Source of the DNA: Megaleporinus macrocephalus
Taxonomy: Eukaryota > Chordata > Actinopteri > Characiformes > Anostomidae
Direction of reading: 5' to 3'
DNA: 64,000 bases
Assembly: GCA_021613375.1 (NCBI GenBank)
Contig: CM038711.1
Location: forward strand, 14,346,576 to 14,410,575
Position numbers and translations under genes: made by a program. Under the pieces are notes generated by a model, which searched no databases, was not told the DNA's origin, and saw nothing but the letters and a program-made list of their open reading frames with translations. This document shows, piece after piece, positions 48,340-59,800 of the stretch. Each line of letters starts with the position of its first letter. Position 1 is the first letter of the stretch.

Positions 48340-48890
48340 ACTGGTTTCCAATCTGGTCCTCAGAGCAAATGGCTGTGGATCATCCTTAGCATTGCAGTGA
48401 CACTGACGTGGTGGTGTGTTAGTGTGCGTTGTGCTGGTATGAATGGATGAGACGCAGCAGTGTGGCTTGAGTTGTTAAACACTGTGTCCATCTACTGTCC
48501 ACTATTAGATACTCCTACCTTGCTGCTCCAAGTCAGAGACGACAACTTGTCTTTTGCTGCACAATTTGTGTTGGTCATCCTCTAGTCCTTCATTATTGGG
48601 CAGAAGATGCTGTTGGCTGGACATTTCTGGTTGGTTGACAGTGACATTGAGGTGTTTAACAGCTCCAGCAGCACTGCTGTGTTTGATCCACTTGTACCAG
48701 CAGAATAGACACTAATACCAGGGCAGTGTCGCTGCAGTTTAGAGAATGATCGACCATGTAAAATACCTGCTCTGGGGGGTCTTTTGGGGGGCCTGATCAT
48801 TGATAAACAGGGTAAAAGTGGGATAATGAAGTATGCAAAGAAAGTGGGATAACAAAGTATGCAAAATTGGACTACTAACTACAAAGCAGG
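48340..48890. repeat. Foldback (palindromic) non-autonomous DNA element, copy 2
   Basis: The left arm at 48394 (GCAGTGACACTGACGTGGTG, then TGTTAGTGTG and CTGGTATGAATGGATGAG) is mirrored by the right arm ending at 48737 (CTTGTACCAGCAGAATAGAC, GGCAGTGTCGCTGCAG). The paired region is about 85 bp per arm, with an inner loop sharing TTGCTGCACA and ATCCTC with the 10-kb copy. Outer right part CTGCTCTGGGGGGTC to AACAGGGTAAAAGTGGG matches the same family. No coding sequence. Confidence 0.78.
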
Positions 48891-49109
48891 CTCGGAAACC
48901 TACTATTAACACATAATCTCATGCATCACTTCCTCCTCTCACCACTCCTATCTATCATCGAGTGATAACACTATGAGGGCTCAAAGACTCTCCCTGATAC
49001 TGAGGTTCACCCCAACGTGTCATGCTATAGATGAAAAAGGTGTTGGGATTTCCGATAAGTCTTAACTTTGAGAAGGGCAATTACAGAGACAGAGTGAGAA
49101 AGAGCTTAC

Positions 49110-49189
49110 CTGGTGAATGTGGAGGAGGGGTACACATAAGCACAACTCCCTGGCCTTCCCTCACTGACACGCCTCCTCTCGCTCGACTG
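49110..49189 (-). CDS. cntn5: cntn5 exon A: start of Ig-like domain 2 (contactin-5), partial
   Basis: This is an 80-nt internal exon of contactin-5, a GPI-anchored neuronal surface protein that mediates cell adhesion and synapse formation. The minus strand reads a TTTTCAG acceptor, then one nucleotide completing a codon, 26 codons and one trailing G before the donor GTAAGC. The peptide contains [12 protein letters not shown] followed by TPPPHSP, the B-strand and first cysteine of contactin Ig domain 2. The trailing G joins the AG that opens the next exon (30087) to give Glu, matching the PHSPE-IIYSW junction of the family. The intron before it is phase 2 and the one after it phase 1. The acceptor is a CAGCAG tandem, so a start 3 nt later is possible. 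CNTN4 is the main alternative, but the VVLMC and PPPHSPE wording fits CNTN5 better from memory. Confidence 0.9.
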
Positions 49190-51709
49190 CTGAAAACACC
49201 CAGATCTGTGGAAACACACGTAAGCAGGGTGTTGGAAGGTGGCAGATAGACACAGTGTGGCACAGAGGTTGCAGATGACCTGCAGATTAAGGGTCAAACA
49301 TTGCATATGAGCCCGGCTGATGAGTGCCAGAGGCCTTGCCAGATTTAGTATCTGTCACAGGAGCGGCGGGCCCCCAGTGGCTCCGGCTCAGGCTCCAAAC
49401 TATCTTTTAAAGCTGACCTCCAAGCACCGGCAGGAACGAAGGCCTAGCAGTAATTAAAGCAGTTAACCTTGCCCACAGCCACTGCTCCCACGAGTGCTAT
49501 CCAAACAGCACAGCAGAGACTGTAGAGAAATGAACATTTTTCTGGATTTAAGCATCAAATAACTTTTGGGCCTTGTAATGTCTGTGTGTGCGTCTGTCTG
49601 GTTCTTAAACCAATGGTTAGTTAAATTGAGCTGAGCTGTAAAACAATCTTAAATAGATTTACTTATGTTGTCTACTTGTCAATATAAGACATACTGCTAT
49701 CTATAAACATGGATAACCATACGTAGGTAAAATATATCTTAATGTGAGATTTAAGCTTCCAATAAAACACAGTGAATGAAGTTTCAAATGTAGGCCTATG
49801 TGTTTTATGGAACAATGGAAAAAAAATCCATATGGATCCGAAGATTCGCACAAACATACTATTAGGACTCCCACAGGACCACTAAGAGACATTAGCACTA
49901 CAGTAAAGGTGTTTTTCTTTCATTTGTTTCTTGTTTTTTTGACTTCTCAGGTTTGAACTGAAGGCCTAGCATGAACAGTTACTTTTTGCCACTGCCAAAT
50001 ATATTTAAACAAGTTCAACCGATCACCACAGATTCAACCGAAGTGTCGTTTTTCCTCTCTCCTCTCCATTATTATCAATAGCTATTCTTCCCTGGGTCTC
50101 TATGGAAATACATTTTTGTGCAAATTCAAAGAATTACAAAGGCTTTAACCCCTCTCAAAACATGTTGGACATTTTAAACTCATAAAAAAGACATGTAGTG
50201 GTGCTTGTTAGACTACAGCAACAGCTATCTATGCATGGAATGGCTTCCATGATGCCCTGTGAAGAAATCTGATCATTGGAGCCCTTACTAATATGTGTAT
50301 TGTAGAGTATGATTTATCATGTGGCCCTATATAAAATTACTACAGTTTAAAGCAAGCATAGAATTATTTATCCACACAGTTTAACACAACGCTAAAAGAT
50401 GTCTATACGCTTCCATTGCTTGTTAGCTACGTAACATAAGGAACTAACAAAGTAAATCAAAACAGAAACCTACATTGGCAGGTTGACTACATCTGAGATT
50501 AAAAAAAATGTAAAAAATTTGTTTTGCATTTTATTTTTGATTGAACCATTACTTCTCGGCACCTGCTTTGGACTGGAAGGTCCACAAAAACATCACATAA
50601 CAGACAGAAAAAATTCCGCTGCTTTCATAACACTAGCTTGCTCCTCTTCATACAAGAGTACTTTTGCTTTGAGTGACTGGGAGACAGACTGATCGCTCCA
50701 TCTATAGAAAAACCCAGTACACTGCAAAACTGGCTTGCAGAACGGCAGTTGTCCTGAGATTGCTCAAAAAGTTTTGGTTGGAAACATTTCTCTCATTTCC
50801 TGAAAAAATGCACTACAAGAACAATAGCCTTTTCATCTCTCATTTCCCAAGAGTAAAGCAAGCACAGACATATCAAGAGACAGAAGGCCAAACAACAGTT
50901 TGGTGTTTCACACATTCATCATGCCTTCTGGGCTTGTTTGATGACGGCCATTGAAATAATCAGATTTTCGAAATGGTGTGAATAACTCTCCTGGGATATG
51001 ATGGCTACATGTCCATCACTGGTTTTGGCATGAGCTACTCACTGCTGGTACCATAATTAAATCTGCACTGGAGAGAAAGAGAGAGAGAGACGGGGGAGCG
51101 GCAGAGATAGAGCCTGGTGGAGGGGCAGAGTATGAAAGGCTCGGCAGGTGGAACTCCTGCAGTTAATCTGCCACAACAAATTATATTTGCATACATCACC
51201 ATAACTAATCAAAGCAAAATCCAGAAACAACACCACGCCATTGGCTGCCTGCCTTTTTAGTGTCAAAGCGCGTATATTTCGGTGTCACGCGTTGAGCACG
51301 CTCTTGATGTGCAAATTGATACGGTTAAGGTAGTATCAATATTTCTGAAACCTTTTTATAAAGAGCATGTTCGCAGGAATGAAAGTGAGATTGCATTCAC
51401 GTCTAAGATTGTGAATTGGAATGTATAAACACGAGAGCTGCCAAAATAAATTAGGATGAAAAGTTAAAAAATGCACATTTTGAATGTCTGGCTATAAGTT
51501 AGGCAACATCACAAATGACTGCTACCAAAAAAAAAATACTGACCATAAATGAAAAAAAAAAACAATCATCTATTTTATATTATCTAGCCAGACAGCTCTT
51601 CAGCAACTCTGTCATCCTTAATGATGCGATATGTTTACTAAATAGACAGAAACACATTCTCAAGTGAGGTGTGGTGGCAGTTACTATTTACAATTTAATG
51701 TACTCCTTC

Positions 51710-51751
51710 ATTATTATTATTATTATTATTATAATTATTATTATTATTATT
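51710..51751. repeat. (ATT)n microsatellite
   Basis: About 13 ATT units with one ATA interruption. Confidence 0.92.
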
Positions 51752-51770
51752 GAATGAAAATGTACATTGA

Positions 51771-51900
51771 ATGAAAATGTACACCACTGATAAACATGTT
51801 TTGCCCAACCTGACCACAATGCTGAGATGGTTTGGACATGTTTTTGATGCAAGAGAGGAGATATTGTATATATTACAAACTTTTGTCCACTCTAGAGGAG
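51771..51900 (+). mobile_element. Possible LINE remnant
   Basis: The plus strand encodes MLRWFGHVFDAREE, which resembles the LRWFGHV motif near the C-terminus of several LINE reverse transcriptase proteins. It is a single short motif with no other supporting block, so chance similarity is possible. Confidence 0.3.
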
Positions 51901-52369
51901 TGAGGGGGTTGGATTCTGTATGGTCGAGTTTTTTGAACAGCTCAGCTAGCTGACAATAGGAACGCTTTTTAACAATAGGAAAAGCGTTGGTGGCACTTGG
52001 TGTTCTCTGTGTTTACATAACAAAGTGCACTGCTCTTTTCAGATGTGGTTACTGTGTGTTAATTGCTAGTTGACTTTCTAGTGTTTAGTTTGTTTCCTGG
52101 TGGGTTGATAAAGAGAATATGCTTTCTAACATAAAAGTGATAAAAGCTCTAGTAATTTGATTTGGCAAATGAAATATTTAAAATGCTTCACATATATTTA
52201 TGCAATAGAAAAGAAAATCTGCTAATTTGGCTGCTTGGCTAAATGAGCCAACACAGTTACTTACATGGAATGCGAAAAAAAAGAAAGAAAAACATGCACT
52301 CTAACAAAAAAATCTTTGGACCCAAGTAGCTAAGTAACACTTGTTTGTCCTTGGCATGATATTCATGTT

Positions 52370-53110
52370 TTTTCTTGATACCAACACTGGGCCTCTGCTC
52401 TCAAATGGCGTGGATTTCACATGATGTTGGAAACCCTGTTTGGAGATTCTGGTCCGTGTTTATATGACCACATCTTGCAGATTTTTAAGGGGCATGTTGG
52501 ATTCGGATACAGTAACTGAAAAGACCACTGTAGATTGCTGGAAGTAGCCAATAGAATTTGCTAAACTGTGGCCATGAATGGATCCACCTAGTCAGCAACA
52601 AAACTGAAATATGATGCAGCCTAGTGATAATAATGGGCTCAAAGTGTGCCAAAAAACATTCAGCTCACTATTACACCACCTCCACCAGCCTGGACTGCTG
52701 ACACAAGACCGGTTGGGCTCATGGATTCATGTTTGCTTTGTTACCTGTATGCCTCATTAAATTACTTAAATTATTTTTTTAAACTGTCTATTTTTGGTGA
52801 ACATATTGCAGCTTCAGCTTTCTGCTCCTGGCTGGTCCAGTTTCCTTGAGGTTCAGCATGCTGTATATCCTGATGCTTTTCTGCTCACCATAATCTGGCC
52901 ATCCTCTATTGACCTCTCTCATCAACAAGGCTTTTCAGCAGGTATTACATTCATCAAAATCTCTTTTTTTACCATGTTGGCCATGAAACTGCTGGCCTAC
53001 ATCTGCAGGTGTTTATACTCTGCTGCCACAAGAGTGACTGACTGGATAATTGCATGAATAAGTAGGTGTACAGGTACTGTTAATTAACTGATGAGTGTAG
53101 GTTCATGTGC
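52370..53110 (-). mobile_element. Tc1-like element relic (minus strand, internally deleted)
   Basis: Plus-strand blocks GGATTTCACATGATGTTGGA, AGATTCTGGTCCGTG, TGCTGGAAGTAGCCAATAGA, CACCTCCACCAGCCTGGACT and GGGCTCATGGATTCATG match in order the antisense of a common fish Tc1 family. After a deletion, GTTCAGCATGCTGTATATCC, TGATGCTTTTCTGCTCACCA, GACCTCTCTCATCAACAAGG and ATAATTGCATGAATAAGTAG followed by GTGTACAGGT continue to its end. Large internal parts are missing and no frame is open. Confidence 0.8.
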
Positions 53111-53689
53111 ATGAGCTTTACTCAGAGTTTTATCAATGCCATATTATGATTAACATCACTTTATTAGAGAAATAAAAATGTGTTTTTATTAACATCAGCT
53201 GTTATTCTTTTTCAAAAACTCTATGCTCTTTATTGCTGTGATATAAATGTGACATTGACAGGACAGAGCCACTTCAATGAGACAAAAAGGGTATTTATAA
53301 ATCTTTATCTTTACATGCAGGTATATTAATCTGCTTTACTAAGATACCAGATCTACACGGCTACAGGTAATTCGCTAGTGTTTAACTGTATACACATAAT
53401 ATTTTAGTTTTTGTTTAGTATTAGTAGTGATTAGACTTAAGATGGATATATATTAAGCGGTCTTTTGGTTGAATTTTCTGTTCCACTTTAAATGGAGCAG
53501 TAGTCCTGGCACTTGTACAAGTGTGTGAATGTAACTGCTGTAACTATGCCCTCTATGGTGAAATGATGCTTATGAATAAGAAAACCACTTGAGCTTCACA
53601 AAATTTCTCAAGGCATTTGTCTCGTATGTGTGTTCCAAACTTTTGCACCTCAGACAGCCAGACACTGTTGGAATTTTGAAAGTATTACC

Positions 53690-53768
53690 AGAAAAGCCCC
53701 TGACTTAAATAAAAGTACTAGCAATTTACTTAAGTAGTAGTATAAATACACACTTCAAAAGTAAAAGT
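53690..53768. repeat. Short fish repeat rich in AAAGTA words
   Basis: TAAATAAAAGTACTAGCAAT, TTACTTAAGTAGTAG and AAAAGTAAAAGTAATTAC resemble the AAGTAAAAGTA-type dispersed repeats of fish, similar to the ends of the repeat at 47.8-48.0 kb. Confidence 0.4.
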
Positions 53769-56689
53769 AATTACTTTAAAATAAACGTCTAATTCAAATT
53801 TTAGATTATGTATTATGTTTTTTTTAATGCACATGTCCATGAAATGAAGTATAAATAAGGATTTACAGCAGAACTTATCTACAGCTGAATGTCCACAATG
53901 TCTATTATGTCTATAAAGCCCTCCAGCACTGAGCTGAGGAGCAGTGAAGCGATGCAGCTCTTTTCCCTTTTCAAGAATTTGAAGGCTGGGCTGAGACTGA
54001 GGCTGGATACGGGCCAGACCATTTCAAACTATGCACACTCACCATGCGAATTCCCTGTAATGTCATTACATCAGACTATAGGTTACTCCTAACAGCTGTG
54101 CAGTTACCCTACATATTGCAACAACCTCTTAGTGATCCCTTACAACACCCCCCCAAACCAACATCAATCAATCAGAAAGCGGGATTCACATAAACACAAC
54201 CACCACTGCAACATCTTTACTATAAATCATGTGTCAACTCACAACTCACTACGATTCCTGTTCAGAGAAGACAGCTGAGATGTAGTAAGTTAGACCAACA
54301 AAGATAAAGATGTACAAAATAAACAAAAGCATAAACAATGTATGCAACAGCATATTGTCACCTTAGACATAAAACATGTTTATAGCGCATGTCTCACCTG
54401 TAATAACTGGATGCACTGAAGAAATGGTGTATAGTATATGGTTTGTAAAGTAACCCAGTAGTAACAGCACTGTACTGTAAGTACCAAATTCACAGAAAAA
54501 CACAACAGTGAAAACATATTTACATTTTTTCCAGCTTTAAACAGGTAGAAAACAACAAGCTTTGAGAGACATTCATACCTTTACATTTTACCAGTTTTTA
54601 AATCTTTAAACCGCAAACTTGAGCTTTAAATTCAAAAACTGTCACTGGTAACAAACTGAAGCCTGTAAAAGATTGCATAATATTGTGTCTAGATTCTCAC
54701 CATAGTGCCTAATTTGATTCACTTCTCGCAACTTGTCTTCTTATTCCATTTTACCTGCAGTTGCCCACTAGCTTCTGAACAAAACTGCTGCATTATTTAA
54801 GGAGTAATGGAAAATAAGGCTTCATCTAGCCTCTTCATGTAGTCTTGATTACAGGTAACATGTCAGGGCTGTATCACATGAGGCGGGGGCCCCTGTCTTA
54901 ACCCTCTAAATTTAAGATACACTTAGACGTAATACTTTGAGCATTCTTGTGCTTATGTAAAAAAGTTTATTTATTAGCTCATAGTACGCAGCTCAACACA
55001 CCACCAGATCTCCTGATCACCCACTCTGGCACTGAGTCAGGCCATGGATTCAGGTTTTTAAGAAGTATTGTTCATATTAAGCATTGATTTAACATTGTTG
55101 CTTTCTTTGTTGTCTCATCTGTTTATTTGTCCCGCATGCTCACTGTTGGGCACTAAAAGCTGTGAAAGTAGCCAGTCGCAGGATTACTATGCTCCCCCTC
55201 CCCCATTTTATATCCAGTAGGATTTCTGATTCATTGAGTGCCGGAACAGAAGTGCTTGATTAAAAAAATATATAGATGATAAATACTGATGTCAGCTGGC
55301 CCACTGCTTGTTTCAGGCACAAGGCCCAAAAACTGTGGCCTCATCTGGGGCAGCATTAGGCGGTATGAGGGAAAGTGTGGCAATCAGTCTGGAGTTTATG
55401 TCATGTACATATATATGTGAATTTCTTCAAATCTGCAGCTTCAAAAACAAATTTGGCTACTTCAAATGCAACAGACTAGACAGCAGCTGAAGAACCAGTA
55501 TATCACTCATTACTACGAACTGAAAGCAAACACTTGGCAGTCAAATGCGCCTCTGGTAAGTCGGACTAGAATTTGATCCATCCACCCAGCTATTTGGGAG
55601 GGAATATGGGAGGCAGTTACCAACTGTTTATCTATTCAGCTTCTATCATCCCGCCCCAAACCCTGTGCGTTCCATGATTATCATTGCTAGTGACGTACTG
55701 TATAGAGAAGAATTTCGATTGTACAGAGACGAGTTTTGGTTATGAAATGTGTGGACACTTCCCTTAAGTACCAACGGCATAACACTTTTAACAACTTCAG
55801 CTGGATTTTAATGAAAAAGTTTGATTAAAAAGTAAATGGCTTCCTTTGGAATTCAGTAAAAGCTTAACCTTGTCATATTAAAATGCTTTAACACACTGCT
55901 TTAAACACAGTGCCTTCTTTATATTAGGGAGAGGCACCATGAACATAAACTCTGCAATACATCTGCACACACAAAGTCTAAGGACTCTGAAATTCTTTGT
56001 GGCCAATGGCTAAATTGTTTGTAAAGGTCAATTTTGTATCTGTCCAAGCATGCAAACTTGTGGTTCTCAATTACAGGGGCCAAGTAGGAATGTGCTGTAA
56101 ACAACATTTATGAAGGTCAGTGTATCAACAGAAGGACCAATTATGTATCAGCGTATGAAGGAAAGAAGTGCATTTGAGTGATGCCTAAGTACTTGAAAAT
56201 GTAACACTGTTCAACTCTTTGGTGCTGTTAAATGAAACGTTGTTGAACTGTACTTCGTTTAAAGCTGGGGGTCAGCGGAATAAAGTGACTCTGCAAAACC
56301 TGCTCTCTGTGTTCAGGATCAAAAGGCCAGAAAAGCAGCTTTGGCTCGTTGATATAAGACGAATGTAAATGCAAGTGGTTATGAGTGGCGGTAAGTTTCT
56401 GACAGCTGTACAGCAGGAAAACGGCAGTTTTTGTACTCATCGGCATAAGCTGTGTGAAACAGCATCAGCAGCAACAGACGTGTTGGTAATTAATCTTTTT
56501 GCCGCCACATTGTGGGCTTATATTGAAGGCGGGAGCTTTCAGGGTGTCTGCGGTGCTATTATTTCCGAGGTGGATGTGGGTGGCGTTTGATTATCCCCTT
56601 TCAGACTAATATGAGGCAATTTTAATTTCGCACAGCAGTGATGTCACACAGCAGGAGGTCCATGACAAAGTGCCGACCGGGGGCAGATT

Positions 56690-56845
56690 TTTGCTCATCT
56701 CGCACTTCTATGCTTTCCTCTTGTACTCTCGCTTCCCCTCTCTTATTCTCCCTATTCCTACCTTTTATCTCACCCTCTTTTGGTCTTCTTCCCCTTTCAT
56801 TGGTCTCTTTCTTTTTCTGTCTATCTGTTTCTGTCATAAATCTCT
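56690..56845. repeat. Pyrimidine-rich low-complexity tract
   Basis: About 150 bp of mostly C and T on the plus strand. Frames read through it on both strands because of its composition; none is a gene. Confidence 0.6.
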
Positions 56846-59800
56846 AACCTATTGCTAATTCTAACAATCTAACAGACTATTATATATTTTACATATTATA
56901 TATGTCACAGCCCAAAGAAATACAAGTATCTCTACGATATAAACTGTCTAGAAGAGGTCAAAAACAAGTGATTTAGTAGCATTTCTATTAGTCCATTTAT
57001 CATAAAACGTTTACATGCTATAAATAAAGAGCAGCTGTGGCGTTTAAGATGATATAGATAAATGAAAATCGACACAAATAGAGATTAGTGGATAATACGA
57101 AACATCAGACTTGCAGTTCAGCTCCTAGTCCTAACCAATGAAAGAAATCAATTGCTTGTATTCGCCTACATCCTATGGAGAAAACAAATCAAATTGAAAT
57201 ACAGTGAAATACAAGTATTACTACAATACATGCAGGCTGATGAATAATCATAAAAATGACTAAAAAATGAATTAAAACATACAAAGGGGTTCTGATTCTA
57301 ATCAATTATAACACTACAAAAACACTACAAAATGCATCAAGATATACATAGTCTCTACCACTTTAAACTCCTCCATGTTTCATTACACTTAATGAGAATG
57401 AACCTTCTCCCAGGAGATGACTGATAATTGGGCCTAGCAATAATATAAAGCACTAAGTTCTATATTTATATTTAATGCTAGATTGAGGTCCATAGCCTTT
57501 GGGTCAAAATTCCACTTTCTGTCAGCTTCTCTGGTTATAAACAACCACATTGTTTGCTAATTTAAGAATCCATAAGGGAAAAAAGAAAGGCTGTGAAAAA
57601 TGCAGCCCCTTTTCTGTCTGCAGAGAGGGAGCTAAGATATTAGGGTTAAGGCTAGGGTTACCAACACCACTATATTTGGTACAATAAGACAATGACTGAC
57701 CTTTAACCTGAACTGTAATATCTGACATTTGACTGATGGTGCTACTTTGTATTCCCTAATGTAATGGCTCTACTCGCACTCAAAAATTACTCTTTGAAGC
57801 TCAAGTTTTTGGTATGAAGCCGTGAAACGGAATATCAAGTCCATTAATGTGACAGTCTGATGAAAAATCTAATTTACACAATTTCACACCTGACTCAAAC
57901 AGCATTGATCTGAAAAGCAATTTCAAATAGATTTGTTTTGGTGGTGTGTAAGACTGTATGATACAATTTTAATGAATAAAATGGATAAAATATGTTGCAT
58001 GGCTAAAAATAATACCTGCAGCCATCTTAATGGCTGAATTCTGTGCACACCATTTCCAATTAATACATAACAATAGCATTCCGTGTGAAAAAGGACACAA
58101 GCAAGTGAATTTGGGATTTCTTAACAAGTTGGTTTGCGGCAAATGCATGATGATTGTGATGTTATCCTATGTTCTTAGGGTCCCATATTCCCCAGAGGCC
58201 ATAGGTTCACGCCTCTCTCTTTTCTTCTCTCAATGCAATTTTCTAGAAAACAACTCTAGACGCAGGCATGGTCCCATGTTTTAGACATGCTGCTTCCAAA
58301 GAGGTTTTCTTATTAAAACACATTCTGATTGTACATTGCAGCAAACAAGAATAAGAATTTATTTAGCTATTTGTGTATTTGCTCATGATTTTATTTGAAC
58401 TTAACAATATTAACAACATAGCAAAACAATATTTATCCTAGCAATTACATAAATAATGGAACCTCTGAGCACATTTACAATAACATCTAGCTTCCATTTC
58501 GGTACAGTTTTAACACGTGCCTGTTAACTTTTCCCCACTATTTCACCTTGGGGGAATACCTGATGCCTTTTTAAGTGCCGTTCCATTACAGTATTAGCAC
58601 AAATCACTCCTTGGTGCAGCAATCAAGTTAACATACTTAGAACTCTGGGGCAGAAATTGCCCTGAAATTATTCCCCTTTTTACAGCGACCATAAGAAAAC
58701 AAACTTCCCACCTGTTTTGGAGGTCCCTCAGTTGAACTATGCATTTGATTCTTTAACAACATTGACGGTATACATTTTGATAGGTGTATGTATTTGATAT
58801 ATGTATGATTTGCAAAATCAAACACAAACTGGATTCCTGTCTTTGTATGTGAGCAAGCTAGTTTATATTATGTTTATCACATCACAGGTGATGTGGAGAT
58901 ATGTGAACTGTATTTTCTCATCAGAGGGTTCTCACCTCTCCCATTTCACTCCTCATTGCTCACTAGCAGCTCAGCAGAGAGTCACAATGTCTTACACACA
59001 GACAGCCAACAGTGTCCCAATTAATTGGTTAACAGGATTTGAAGAATTTTACATTCATTTAAAGCTTCTCAGATGATTTCCACTAGGGGGCCTGCAAAAC
59101 AAGGTAACCAGAACAACCATTTTGGCCACTACGCTCTAACTGGGCCTTATGTAGTACTCCACTGTGCCTGTTGCACATTGCTCATGTATAACTGTTGCAA
59201 AGGGCAATGCACTATGCTTAAATAAAGCCAAGCGATTATTCACAAAGCATGCCAAGCTCAGGATTCTCAAAAAAAGCAACCATGATCTTAGCAACACTGT
59301 CATAGGTTCCTCTGATGTATCATATATAAGAGGATGTACAGCGCTGGAGAACCGTGGAACCATAGAAATGCTCCCCAACTTCAGCTTTGCAGCTACAATA
59401 AATTGATAAAAAACACTAAACATCTCTAGACTATAAATATTGTTGATGAAGTGCATTTGTTGGAATGGGAATGTGGACTCATACATACATAGCACATTGT
59501 GTTGTGAATCCTGTAATAGCCTGCAAATATGGACATTTATAAACTTACTCTAAAAATGTGACATGGCAATGCAGCGTTGCTCGCCAAAACCAGCTTGGCA
59601 AGGTTGCTGTTCTCCGTCTGATTCTGCTATTCAAGCTAAAACAAAAGGCTGCGTTTGGCACCGGTGCTGGATCATGTGGACATGAGCACCTATAGTAATG
59701 AAACCGTGGTTCTTTTTTTGATTCTGAATACTGTGCACTTTTAATTCTGCTGAATGCTGCATGGCTCGGTGCTCCTGAATGAACATAGCCACATCCCAGA

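Larger units (their letters stand above)
30088..49109 (-). other. cntn5: cntn5 intron between exons A and B (19.0 kb)
   Basis: Bounded by GTAAGC after exon A and a pyrimidine tract plus TACCAG before exon B, in phase 1. It is the most transposon-dense part of the window: hAT at 33.4 kb, Tc1 relics at 36.5 and 39.1 kb, a piggyBac-like MITE at 40.35 kb, a Tc1 element within a hAT-like remnant at 42-44.8 kb, an L2-type fragment at 45.9 kb, a tandem duplication at 46.5 kb and a foldback repeat at 48.4 kb. Stretches 30.1-32.4, 34.5-35.0, 37.1-38.1 and 46.75-47.75 kb hold nothing I recognise. The 32.48-32.8, 35.1-35.55, 35.76-36.0, 38.2-38.5 and 41.4-41.87 kb patches look non-random but carry no assigned function. 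Confidence 0.9.

Noticed and set aside
57636..57662. TTAGGGTTAAGGCTAGGGTTA resemblance to telomere repeat
   Set aside because: Only two imperfect units; too short for an interstitial telomere array.
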